Program-made: the position numbers and the translations under genes | Shown: positions 1-7,451 of the stretch, piece by piece | Layout: each line of letters begins with the position of its first letter | Numbering within the stretch: position 1 is the first letter of the stretch | Notes under the pieces: generated by a model | The model's input: only the letters and a program-made list of their open reading frames with translations | The model's database searches: none | What the model was told of the DNA's origin: nothing | NCBI GenBank assembly: GCA_042091225.1 | Contig: JBELHW010000057.1 | Location: forward strand, 1 to 9,649 | Direction of reading: 5' to 3' | DNA: 9,649 bases | Origin: JABAYQ01 sp042091225 | GTDB lineage: Bacteria > Bacteroidota > Bacteroidia > Flavobacteriales > UBA7312

Positions 1-903
1 GCTCAATATCCTCCGGGGTCAACTTTTAAATTAGTAAATGCTTTAATTGGCTTGCAAGAAAAAACCTTAAATCCTAACAAAATTTATAGTTGTAACGAAG
101 GCTTTACTTATGGAGAAGAAAAAAGAAAAATGAAATGCCATCCTCATCGATCTCCCTTAAATTTAAAAGAATCAATAGCTACTTCATGTAACGCATATTA
201 TTGTAACGTATATAAAGAAATAATAGATAAATACCCAAGCGCTTATGAAGGTTACAATGTTTGGAGAAACCATGTATTAAGTTTTGGACTAGGGAATTGG
301 CTTAATAACGATTTGCCAACTGGTAAGAAAGGACACGTACCAACAGTAAATTTTTATGATAATATGTATGGAAAGAAAAGATGGAAAGCACTTACAAATT
401 TATCTCTTTCCATTGGTCAAGACGCCTTACTAAGTACACCTATTCAAATGGCAAATATGACTGCTGCTATAGCTAACAGAGGGTTTTATTATACTCCGCA
501 TATTGTAAAAAAAATCGAGAATGATAGTATAGACAATAGGTTTAAAGAAAAAAGAAATACATCCATCGACAAAAAATATTTTGAAACTGTAATTCAAGGA
601 ATGAGAGATGTGGTTGAAGATACCGAATTAGGTACATCAAATAGTGCAAAGCTTGAAAATATTGTGATTTGTGGCAAAACCGGAACAGCTCAAAATCCGC
701 ATGGTGAAGATCATTCGATATTTATAGCATTTGCTCCAATGGATAACCCCAAAATAGCATTGGCAGTTTATGTAGAAAATGGTGGTTGGGGATCTACATG
801 GGCAGTACCAATTGCAAGTCTGATAATCGAAAAATACCTTACGGACACAATTAGCCGTCCAAATTTAGAAGAGAAAATTATAGATGGCGTTATTGAATAT
901 TAA
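1..903 (+). CDS. mrdA: Penicillin-binding protein 2, peptidoglycan D,D-transpeptidase (5' end outside window)
   Basis: This is the C-terminal 300 codons of a class B penicillin-binding protein that cross-links peptidoglycan in the periplasm during cell elongation. The reading frame is open from the first base, so the gene begins upstream; the first in-frame ATG or TTG inside the window is not the real start. All three transpeptidase motifs are visible: SxxK as S-T-F-K at nt 19-30 (catalytic Ser codon 19-21), SxN as S-C-N at nt 184-192, and K-T-G-T from nt 676. The signal anchor and the dimerisation domain are missing because of the window edge. The family is usually about 600 residues or more, so roughly half is present. 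The stop TAA lies 2 nt before rodA, the standard PBP2-RodA pairing, which argues for PBP2 rather than the division enzyme PBP3/FtsI. A mreBCD cluster upstream is expected from other Bacteroidota but is not visible. A Cys/His-rich stretch follows the active Ser (see findings). Confidence 0.95.
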   Translation, partial: AQYPPGSTFKLVNALIGLQEKTLNPNKIYSCNEGFTYGEEKRKMKCHPHRSPLNLKESIATSCNAYYCNVYKEIIDKYPSAYEGYNVWRNHVLSFGLGNWLNNDLPTGKKGHVPTVNFYDNMYGKKRWKALTNLSLSIGQDALLSTPIQMANMTAAIANRGFYYTPHIVKKIENDSIDNRFKEKRNTSIDKKYFETVIQGMRDVVEDTELGTSNSAKLENIVICGKTGTAQNPHGEDHSIFIAFAPMDNPKIALAVYVENGGWGSTWAVPIASLIIEKYLTDTISRPNLEEKIIDGVIEY

Positions 904-905
904 AT

Positions 906-2165
906 ATGAGATTTAAAAGAAACATATTTGAAAATATCGATTGGTGGCTAGTAATTATGTATGTTGCTCTTACTTTTATTGGATGGTTATCTATATATGC
1001 CGCTTTATACAATGAAGGTTATGAACTCTTCGATTTCACTAAGAAATACGGAAAACAATTTATATGGATGATTATAGCATTTTTTATAGCAATAATTATT
1101 CTATTTTTTAATTGGAAATTTTTTGATGGATTTGCCTATATCATATACTTTATTTCGATCCTCTCTCTGATTGGAGTACTCATTTTTGGCGAAGAGATAA
1201 ATGGTGCTAAATCTTGGTTTGACTTCGGATTATTCTCAATACAGCCAGCAGAATTTGCAAAATGTGCTACCTGTTTAGCTGTAGCTAAATTTTTAAGTGG
1301 ACTAAATATTAAAATGAGTAGCATTAAGACAAAATTAATAGTTTCATGTTTAATTTTAGCTCCTACATTATTTATTATACTTCAAAATGATACTGGCTCA
1401 GCACTTGTCTACGCTTCTTTCTTAATTGTACTTTATCGATTTGGCTTACCGGCAAATGTGCTTATTTTCTCTATAGTTGCTGCTCTCATTTTTATAACTT
1501 CTATTATCCTATCTAAAATAATTGTTTTTTCAGCTCTTATACTTATAGCAGTATTATTCTTTTTAATTTCTAAAAGAGGAATTAAAGAATTTACAATTAT
1601 TTCTTTTTTCCTCTTATTGAGTATTGGTTTTAACTCAAGTATAGATTATGTATTTGAAAAAGTACTGGAGCCACATCAAGTAACAAGAATAATGATTTTA
1701 CTTGGTCAAGAAAGTGATCCTCAAGGAGCAGGATACAATGTAAATCAATCTAAAATTGCTATAGGTTCAGGAGGATTATCTGGCAAAGGATTTTTAAAAG
1801 GCACACAAACAAAATTTAACTTTGTTCCTGAGCAGAGTACTGATTTTATATTCTGTACTATTGGAGAAGAATGGGGATTTGTTGGAAGTAGTTTAGTTAT
1901 CCTTTTATTTGGTAGCTTTTTACTCCGACTTATATTTATAGCAGAAAGACAGAGGTCTATTTTTAGCAAGTTATACGGATATGGAGTTGCTGGTATATTA
2001 TTTTTTCATCTAGCTATAAATATAGCAATGACTATCGGCTTAGCACCTGTAATAGGAATACCTCTTCCATTTATAAGTTATGGAGGCTCATCTTTATGGG
2101 GATTTACTATTTTACTATTTATATTTATTAACCTTGACTCCTACAGACTTCAAGTATTGAGATAA
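906..2165 (+). CDS. rodA: RodA, SEDS-family peptidoglycan glycosyltransferase
   Basis: RodA polymerises lipid II into glycan strands in the inner membrane and works as a complex with PBP2, encoded just upstream with a 2-nt gap. The 419-residue product is almost entirely hydrophobic, with about ten likely membrane segments. SEDS signatures are clear: N-G-A-K-S-W-F (residues 99-105) followed by Q-P-A-E-F-A-K (113-119), N-D-T-G-S-A-L (161-167), P-E-Q-S-T-D-F-I-F (308-316), and the C-terminal stretch from G378 to S396 containing P-F-I-S-Y-G-G-S-S. Asp313 in the S-T-D-F motif corresponds to the essential Asp of E. coli RodA. The PBP2 partner and the T-D-F-I-F form of the motif favour RodA over FtsW. 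The ATG start is the first after the PBP2 stop and leads directly into a short basic N-terminus before the first helix. No separate promoter is seen, so it is probably co-transcribed with the PBP2 gene and ends at the terminator that immediately follows. Confidence 0.96.
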   Translation: MRFKRNIFENIDWWLVIMYVALTFIGWLSIYAALYNEGYELFDFTKKYGKQFIWMIIAFFIAIIILFFNWKFFDGFAYIIYFISILSLIGVLIFGEEINGAKSWFDFGLFSIQPAEFAKCATCLAVAKFLSGLNIKMSSIKTKLIVSCLILAPTLFIILQNDTGSALVYASFLIVLYRFGLPANVLIFSIVAALIFITSIILSKIIVFSALILIAVLFFLISKRGIKEFTIISFFLLLSIGFNSSIDYVFEKVLEPHQVTRIMILLGQESDPQGAGYNVNQSKIAIGSGGLSGKGFLKGTQTKFNFVPEQSTDFIFCTIGEEWGFVGSSLVILLFGSFLLRLIFIAERQRSIFSKLYGYGVAGILFFHLAINIAMTIGLAPVIGIPLPFISYGGSSLWGFTILLFIFINLDSYRLQVLR

Positions 2166-2195
2166 AAAAAACCTCCCATTGGGAGGTTTTTTTTT
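2164..2195. terminator. Bidirectional intrinsic terminator between rodA and the PpiD-like gene
   Basis: A perfect 6-bp GC-rich hairpin (CCTCCC at 2172-2177, loop ATT, GGGAGG at 2181-2186) is flanked by an 8-base A run on the left and a 9-base T run on the right. It therefore has a U-tract when read from either strand. It starts at the rodA stop codon and lies 27 nt beyond the stop of the converging minus-strand gene, so it probably ends both transcription units. Confidence 0.93.
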
Positions 2196-2221
2196 AAATA
2201 TATTTATTTAGTTGTATTTAA

Positions 2222-4270
2222 TTAGTAAAATGAAGAAAGGTTATTGTTTATTTCACTTAAATCTTCGAGAGATTGATACATCTGAAAATTTGTTTTGTTT
2301 CTAAGGGTACTTAGTAAAAAATCATCGGCGTTATTATTTGATGAAGGAGGTGTTATATTATCAACTCTTACAATAAATAATGAATTTTTGCCTAAAAATG
2401 ACTTGCTAGTTTGGCCATTTTCCGTAGCAAAAGCAGCTCCAACAACAAATGGCTCTTCACCTAAACCAGGAACCTGATTGTTGGCAAAAGTTAGTCCTGA
2501 AGCATTTTTTACAGCCACTCCATATTCTGAAGCTGATTGATCTAAGTCAGAAACGTCTGATAATTGATCAAGCAACATTTGACCTTTTTTCTCACTCCTT
2601 ACAATAACGTCTAATTCTGATCTTACATCCTCTAATTCTTGTAATCCTTTATTTCTAATTTTGGAAAGTAACGCAACAACAAATTTATTGTTGAATTCGA
2701 ATATCTCGGACACATCTCCTTCGTTAGACTCATTTGCCCATTTAATTAGAGGACGAGGATTATCTAATCCAGCAATAGATGTTGAACTAGTTGTTAAATT
2801 ATCAGCAATTCTTCTTGTTAGGTTTTGACTCACTAAAGACTCATTAAATTCTGTTAGGTTAGCAGAACCAGCAGCAAATTTTCCTGCTTTAGCAAATACT
2901 TCTTGATAAGTCTGATTACTTGGATAAATATCTCTATCAATAAAACCAACTTTTACTTTTTTAGATGACTTACTTCGATTAGTAACTTCAATTAAATGTA
3001 CTCCAAATTGAGTTGTAACTACTTTTAATTTTGTTCTATCAGAAGAAAAACAAGCATCGTTAAATGGTGCTACCATTCTCCCCTCAGCGAACCAACCTAA
3101 ATTTCCCCCATCAGCACCAGAACCAGAATCTTCAGAAAGGTTTTTAGCTAAATAAGCAAAAGATGCACCATTCTCAATTAGATTTTTAACGCTATCAATT
3201 TTAGCGACCGCATCTGGAGTTGAAATTAAAATGTGTCTTGCTTTAACAGAATCAGGACGATTTTGAGCGTCAATTAGTTTAGCAACCCTCAGTTTATTAA
3301 AGCCAGCAGAATAAGGACCAACAATAGTTCCAACTTTAGACTCAAATAAAGATTCAGTATCCTTGTCTAACTCAGATTTAGCAACAAAGCTTAATAAAGA
3401 AGACGGGCTATCAGAATTATTGTTAATAAATGATTGATCATCTTTTGCATTTTCAAAATCTGTAATAACATCTTGTATCCAGTTTTGGGCTGCTAACTTA
3501 TCTTCAGTTGAAGGATCGACAGAAAAGACAACATATTCTATATCTCTAGATTCCTCCTGCTGATAGCGGTCTTCATTTTTTTGCATATATGCTTTTAACT
3601 CAGAATCGGAAACAGAGACCAAACTATCGTCAATAGTTTTAAAAGGAATCTCTAAAAATGAAATGTTTCTAATTTCATTCTGACTAATATTAATTACATT
3701 ATTTTCCCAATCGGAAACAAATAATCCTTTAGAAACCAAGTTTATGAACTTGTTATTAAGCTTTTCCTTAACAATTGCCTTTTCGAATTGTAACCATCTA
3801 TCTAAAGCATCACCGGTTTCATCATTATAGATGTCCTCTTTTAAATACTGAATAAGACGTGCTTTATCAAATTGCCCTGTTTCAGGGTTAATAAAAGTTT
3901 GCTGAATAGAAGGATAAATATTATCTCCTTGAATCATATCAAACGCTTCTTCAGAACCAACTGTTAAGCCTATTTCAGAAAATTCTTTTTCAAAAATCAT
4001 ATCGCGCACAAGCTGATTCCAAACAGAGATTCTTATTTGAGATACATCTATGTTAGGATTATTTTGAGATTGATTCTCAAAAGCAGTTTGAACACGTTTT
4101 TCAAAATCTTGTATATCTACCGATTCACCATTCACGTCCCCAACATTATTAACAGCGCTAGCACCTCCATTTAAAGAGGAGAAAAAGTCTCCAGCTAAAA
4201 AAGCAAACATACCTAAACCAATAACTACTAATAATAATCCTGATTTATTCCTTATTTTTTCTAATACCAT
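2222..4270 (-). CDS. ppiD: PpiD/SurA-type membrane-anchored peptidyl-prolyl cis-trans isomerase
   Basis: This is a predicted periplasmic folding factor held in the inner membrane by one N-terminal helix; it would help newly exported envelope proteins fold. The 682-residue protein starts with a short basic stretch (M-V-L-E-K-I-R-N-K) and a membrane segment at about residues 11-28. A SurA_N-like chaperone region follows (about 40-240). The best-preserved parvulin (PPIC) domain is at about 342-432: it opens with A-R-H-I-L-I-S and contains G-G-N-L-G-W-F (388-394) and Q-F-G-V-H-L-I-E-V (421-429). Weaker parvulin-like segments appear on both sides. Architecture and length match Bacteroidota PpiD-like proteins. 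SurA itself would have a cleaved signal peptide and would be shorter. The ATG at 4270 is well placed before the anchor. The gene is last in the minus-strand block, 62 nt after the CNNM gene, and may have an additional promoter. The PpiD assignment rests on architecture. Confidence 0.9.
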   Translation of the reverse strand: MVLEKIRNKSGLLLVVIGLGMFAFLAGDFFSSLNGGASAVNNVGDVNGESVDIQDFEKRVQTAFENQSQNNPNIDVSQIRISVWNQLVRDMIFEKEFSEIGLTVGSEEAFDMIQGDNIYPSIQQTFINPETGQFDKARLIQYLKEDIYNDETGDALDRWLQFEKAIVKEKLNNKFINLVSKGLFVSDWENNVINISQNEIRNISFLEIPFKTIDDSLVSVSDSELKAYMQKNEDRYQQEESRDIEYVVFSVDPSTEDKLAAQNWIQDVITDFENAKDDQSFINNNSDSPSSLLSFVAKSELDKDTESLFESKVGTIVGPYSAGFNKLRVAKLIDAQNRPDSVKARHILISTPDAVAKIDSVKNLIENGASFAYLAKNLSEDSGSGADGGNLGWFAEGRMVAPFNDACFSSDRTKLKVVTTQFGVHLIEVTNRSKSSKKVKVGFIDRDIYPSNQTYQEVFAKAGKFAAGSANLTEFNESLVSQNLTRRIADNLTTSSTSIAGLDNPRPLIKWANESNEGDVSEIFEFNNKFVVALLSKIRNKGLQELEDVRSELDVIVRSEKKGQMLLDQLSDVSDLDQSASEYGVAVKNASGLTFANNQVPGLGEEPFVVGAAFATENGQTSKSFLGKNSLFIVRVDNITPPSSNNNADDFLLSTLRNKTNFQMYQSLEDLSEINNNLSSFY

Positions 4271-4292
4271 AATTTATATTATTTCAAGCTGA

Positions 4293-4300
4293 CGAATATA
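4293..4300 (-). promoter_or_regulatory. Possible -7 box upstream of the PpiD-like gene
   Basis: On the minus strand the sequence TATATTCG matches the Bacteroidota -7 consensus TAnnTTTG at all but one position and lies about 22 nt before the ATG. The expected -33 TTTG is not clear; only a T-rich run is present about 20 nt upstream. The 62-nt spacer is the widest gap inside the minus-strand block, which makes an internal promoter plausible but unproven. Confidence 0.3.
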
Positions 4301-4332
4301 CGAATGTTAAGTGAAAAAAGAAATGATCAAAA

Positions 4333-5577
4333 TCAGCTTTTTTCTAGTCGAATTTTTTCAATCTTTGTTTTTGATACTTCTTCGATTATAAAGGAGTAAT
4401 TTTCGGTTTCTACAATAGCTCCTTTCGATGGAATTTCTTCCAATAAACTTAGCAAATATCCTGCTAAAGTTTCATATTCATCAGAAACTTGAAGTCCGAA
4501 ATCATACTTATCGTTTAAATAATCGATCTCCAATCTTGCAGAGAAAACAAAAGAATTTTCATCAATTTGATTTTCGTACTCATGTTCAGCATCATATTCA
4601 TCCTCGATTTCTCCAAAAATCTCTTCCATTACGTCTTCAATAGTTATAATCCCTGATGTTCCTCCAAATTCATCTACAACAACGGCTATTGCTCTTCTTT
4701 GTTCTATAAATAACTTAAGAAGCTCGTTTGCTAACATTGTTTCAGTAACTATAGGAATAGGAATCAATAATGAGTTGATACTACTAGGCTGTTTAAATAA
4801 ATCATAGGAATGGGCATAACCAATAACTTTATCAACGTTATCTTTATAGATAACTACTTTGGACAATTTTGTTTCAACAAAAATATTCTTTAATTCGTCT
4901 ATAGATTTACTAATATCAATAGCTATAATTTCTGTCCTAGGGATCATACATTCTCTAACTCTTACCTTTGAAAAATCTAAGGCATTTTGCATAATCTGAA
5001 CCTCAACATCAACATCCTCAGGATGTTTGTCTTTAGAATAGTTGTTTAAATATTCTTCAATATCTACCTTTTTAAAAACAGGACTATCTTCCACTAGCCT
5101 TACTCCAAAAAATTGCATGCATTTTTCTGAAATAAAAAGAGTAAATGAAACAAAGGGATATAATAAAAAATAAAATACAATTAAAGGCAGAGAAAAAACT
5201 TTTAAAAAACGATTAGAATGGATTCTAAATATTGCTTTTGGCAAAAATTCGGCAGTTACTAAAATAACAATTGTAGAAAAAATAGTTTGTAAAAGTAAAA
5301 TGACAAAAGATGAATTAAAGTAAGTTTCGAAAGTTGGTAGTAAGAATTCTGCCATTGAAATACCATAAATAACTAATGCAACATTGTTACCTATTAGCAT
5401 AGTTGCTATAAATCTTGAAGGAGATCTAAAAACTTTAGATAAGTATTTTATGGAAGATGAATTAGATTTTAAATCTAATTCTATTTTCAATTTATTAGCA
5501 GAAATAAATGCAATTTCCATTCCTGAGAAAAACGCAGATGTTGCTATAGATAAAAGTATTATTAAATATACACTCAT
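4333..5577 (-). CDS. CNNM/CorC (HlyC/TlyC) family membrane protein with CBS domains
   Basis: This 414-residue protein belongs to the family of the magnesium-handling proteins CorB/CorC and CNNM, often labelled 'hemolysin' in annotations. The N-terminal DUF21 (CNNM) membrane domain spans about residues 1-180, with helices near 1-20, 58-80, 90-112 and 125-150, and includes F-F-S-G-M-E-I-A-F (16-24) and T-A-E-F-L-P-K (108-114). A CBS pair follows: the first begins at R-E-C-M-I-P-R-T-E (208-216) and the second ends with the typical F-G-G-T-S-G-I-I-T-I-E-D (304-315). An acidic linker leads to a CorC_HlyC domain at about 340-412. By family it probably exports or senses Mg2+ or another divalent cation, with CBS domains binding adenine nucleotides; haemolytic activity should not be assumed. 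The gliding protein GldE shares this architecture, but no gldD or other gld gene is next to it here, so I do not call it GldE. Its ATG overlaps the lptC stop by one base (TAATG), suggesting translational coupling. Confidence 0.92.
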   Translation of the reverse strand: MSVYLIILLSIATSAFFSGMEIAFISANKLKIELDLKSNSSSIKYLSKVFRSPSRFIATMLIGNNVALVIYGISMAEFLLPTFETYFNSSFVILLLQTIFSTIVILVTAEFLPKAIFRIHSNRFLKVFSLPLIVFYFLLYPFVSFTLFISEKCMQFFGVRLVEDSPVFKKVDIEEYLNNYSKDKHPEDVDVEVQIMQNALDFSKVRVRECMIPRTEIIAIDISKSIDELKNIFVETKLSKVVIYKDNVDKVIGYAHSYDLFKQPSSINSLLIPIPIVTETMLANELLKLFIEQRRAIAVVVDEFGGTSGIITIEDVMEEIFGEIEDEYDAEHEYENQIDENSFVFSARLEIDYLNDKYDFGLQVSDEYETLAGYLLSLLEEIPSKGAIVETENYSFIIEEVSKTKIEKIRLEKS

Positions 5578-6080
5578 TAGTTATCTAATAATATAGTACC
5601 TTTTATATTTTTGATCATATATTTTGTAAAATTCTGATTTGAAACAAAACCATTACCGTAAATTACTTCATATTCAGTTGTAATTTTCACAAACTTTTCG
5701 GAATATATTTCTTTCGTTTCTTGGTTCCAAATAAGCTCATCGGATTCTAATAAGTCTCCATCAACATTTCTAATTTTTACGTTATTTTTTGCAATCATTA
5801 AATTACTTTCTTCGTTTAATTTAGCATAATCTGAAACAAGTTCAGATTCTTTTTTACCTCCAGAATTAAAAAATTGCATTCTTACACCATTCGTGAATTC
5901 TAAATAGGACTCATCATAGGTATATCTATTTAACTCTTTTGCATTTAAGATAACTCTAACTTGAGCAGAATCACTATATATAATTTCGCAATCTTCGATA
6001 GTTTCAACAGGGAAATTACTACTTTGATAAGTAGATATGTCTCTAACCTTCTCCATCGAATTAGAACAGGAAAATAGCAA
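5577..6080 (-). CDS. lptC: LptC, LPS export protein (Bacteroidota type, probable lipoprotein); start uncertain
   Basis: LptC accepts LPS from the LptBFG transporter in the inner membrane and passes it to the periplasmic LptA bridge. The body matches Bacteroidota LptC: an E-I-I-Y-S-D-S-A-Q-V segment early, Y-L-E-F-T-N-G-V in the middle, and E-L-I-W-N-Q-E-T-K-E-I-Y-S followed by F-V-K-I-T-T and I-K-N-I-K-G-T at the end. The start is a problem. The coordinates given use TTG at 6080, which leaves only four residues before the Cys of an L-F-S-C lipobox. The frame stays open upstream to 6148 and encodes what looks like the rest of a signal peptide: basic S-F-S-K-F-N, then hydrophobic I-S-T-L-L-I-F-L-L. 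No ATG, GTG, CTG or other TTG occurs there in frame; only ATA (6128, 6107) and ATC codons are available. The true start is therefore probably further upstream and non-standard, or the sequence carries an error. The gene follows the TPR gene and overlaps the next gene by 1 nt. Confidence 0.88.
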   Translation of the reverse strand: MLFSCSNSMEKVRDISTYQSSNFPVETIEDCEIIYSDSAQVRVILNAKELNRYTYDESYLEFTNGVRMQFFNSGGKKESELVSDYAKLNEESNLMIAKNNVKIRNVDGDLLESDELIWNQETKEIYSEKFVKITTEYEVIYGNGFVSNQNFTKYMIKNIKGTILLDN

Positions 6081-6142
6081 AAAGATAAGTAAGGTTGATA
6101 TACAACTATTAAACTTTGAAAACGATATTTTTGGAAGTGAAT

Positions 6143-7450
6143 CTATTGAATTCGGACTTTAGTTGTTTCGTTCATCCAACAGCCAACTTTATAACTATCA
6201 CCGTCTTTGGCTCCAGAGAAAAAAGCGTCATCATTAGTTGGCAAATACTTAGAGTATGTAAGTATTTTTTTGTCACACTGTTCTTTTAATGAACTATCTA
6301 TATTTTTAGCTTTTATATATTTATCTATTGCAGCGGAATAAACCATTCCTTGCTCAAAAGCATTTGTCCCACATTTATTTACAGAATTTAAATACATGTC
6401 ACCAATCAAAACATAAGGCTTTCCCCATTCTGAATTTAATTTTGAAGCCTGATATGCTAAATCTCTTGCAGTACTAAGTTTTCCCAATTTAATATTTGCT
6501 TGTGATAAGCCTAACAAGTATTTTGACTTGTCAAGATCGGATTGTGCTAATGATATAGCTTGATTATAAAATTCTACAGAAGAACTAAACTTTCCTTTTT
6601 TAAGCGATAAATTACCCATGTCGAAAGATGATTTAGCAGTTGGCTCACTAGCGTGTACTGCAGAAGCAGAATTAAAATAAACTTCAGCATCGGTACAATC
6701 TTTTTTGTCTAAGACTCTTACTATTCGCTTTAAAAGACTAATGTCTTCAGGTGTCTGATTGTATTTATCATCAAATAACGAAATAAGATCATCACAAGTA
6801 GCATAAGGCTCAAATTCTTTTTCTATTTTCTCGAGTGCTTGCTCATAAGATTTTTTAGATTTTGAATTATTTGACAAGTTATATTCTATATATTCAGTAA
6901 CTAATGCATATGCTTCTAAAACATCTGACTTCAACATTTTATCCTTTTTGCTCAAAGAAGTTACCGATTTAAAATAAGAAAATAATGCTGTGGCTTTAGA
7001 CTTGGTTTTTTGAAGTTCCACAGACTTTTTTAGTAGTTGATACGCCTCTTCTAGTTGAGACTTAGAGCGATACCTTAACATATCACTTCCTTTTAATCCA
7101 CTAACAAAACCTTCTTGCCCGAAGTATGAAATCCGCATATCATAAATAGTCAAAAGTGTATCCACATAGGCAGATTTAACTTCAGGGTTCGACTTAAATT
7201 CTTTTATTTTCGATTTAATTATTTTAGCTCCATCAATATATATGCTTTTAGAGGTACTTTCACAATTATCGAACGCTGATTTCCAAGGCCAATAAGCATC
7301 GACATAATTTTTTTGTTTTACAAATTGAGTGAAAACAGAAAGGTTAGTTAGGCACTCTATACTATCTTCGTTAATTGTCTGCACTGAAGGATTAGCTCCA
7401 ATTAAAGTTACAGAATAAACACTTAATAAAGTTAAAATTATATTTTTCAT
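6143..7450 (-). CDS. Secreted TPR-repeat protein, function unknown, conserved next to lptC
   Basis: The product has 435 residues from ATG at 7450. A TTG three codons earlier is in frame, but the ATG begins a good signal peptide (M-K-N-I-I-L-T-L-L-S-V, ending around I-G-A-N-P), so export to the periplasm or beyond is likely. The N-terminal part has a W-P-W-K...C pattern followed by S-I-Y-I-D-G-A-K (about 54-76). The middle is helical and rich in Lys and Ser. About residues 270-353 contain two or three tetratricopeptide-like helix pairs, including G-N-L-S-L-K-K-G-K and L-G-K-L-S-T-A. The C-terminus has a distinctive non-TPR tail with D-A-F-F-S-G-A-K-D-G-D-S-Y and V-G-C-W-M-N-E-T-T (about 408-430). 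I recall similar tails in Bacteroidota proteins encoded beside lptC but cannot name a function. TPRs usually bind proteins, so a partner in the envelope is a reasonable guess. The ATG is 1 nt after the stop of the barrel gene, implying coupled translation. Confidence 0.85.
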   Translation of the reverse strand: MKNIILTLLSVYSVTLIGANPSVQTINEDSIECLTNLSVFTQFVKQKNYVDAYWPWKSAFDNCESTSKSIYIDGAKIIKSKIKEFKSNPEVKSAYVDTLLTIYDMRISYFGQEGFVSGLKGSDMLRYRSKSQLEEAYQLLKKSVELQKTKSKATALFSYFKSVTSLSKKDKMLKSDVLEAYALVTEYIEYNLSNNSKSKKSYEQALEKIEKEFEPYATCDDLISLFDDKYNQTPEDISLLKRIVRVLDKKDCTDAEVYFNSASAVHASEPTAKSSFDMGNLSLKKGKFSSSVEFYNQAISLAQSDLDKSKYLLGLSQANIKLGKLSTARDLAYQASKLNSEWGKPYVLIGDMYLNSVNKCGTNAFEQGMVYSAAIDKYIKAKNIDSSLKEQCDKKILTYSKYLPTNDDAFFSGAKDGDSYKVGCWMNETTKVRIQ

Positions 7451-7451
7451 A

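Noticed and set aside
1136..1324. Minus-strand open frame of 62 codons inside rodA
   Set aside because: It is a shadow of the rodA coding sequence, with no start signal, domain or room for an independent gene.
1745..1969. Minus-strand open frame of 74 codons inside rodA
   Set aside because: It lies antisense to the most conserved RodA motifs; its openness is explained by the codon use of the real gene.
2295..2477. Plus-strand open frame inside the PpiD-like gene
   Set aside because: It is antisense to a well-supported gene, with a low-complexity product and no recognisable domain.
4428..4643. Plus-strand open frame inside the CNNM-type gene
   Set aside because: It is antisense to the CorC_HlyC domain and its acidic linker; the His/Gln-rich product looks like a mirror artefact.
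4333..5577. Calling the CNNM/CBS protein the gliding protein GldE or a haemolysin
   Set aside because: GldE shares the architecture but no other gliding gene is present here, and the haemolysin label is historical; the family name is safer.
5384..5596. Plus-strand open frame across the CNNM/lptC junction
   Set aside because: It is antisense to the DUF21 membrane domain and has no independent support.
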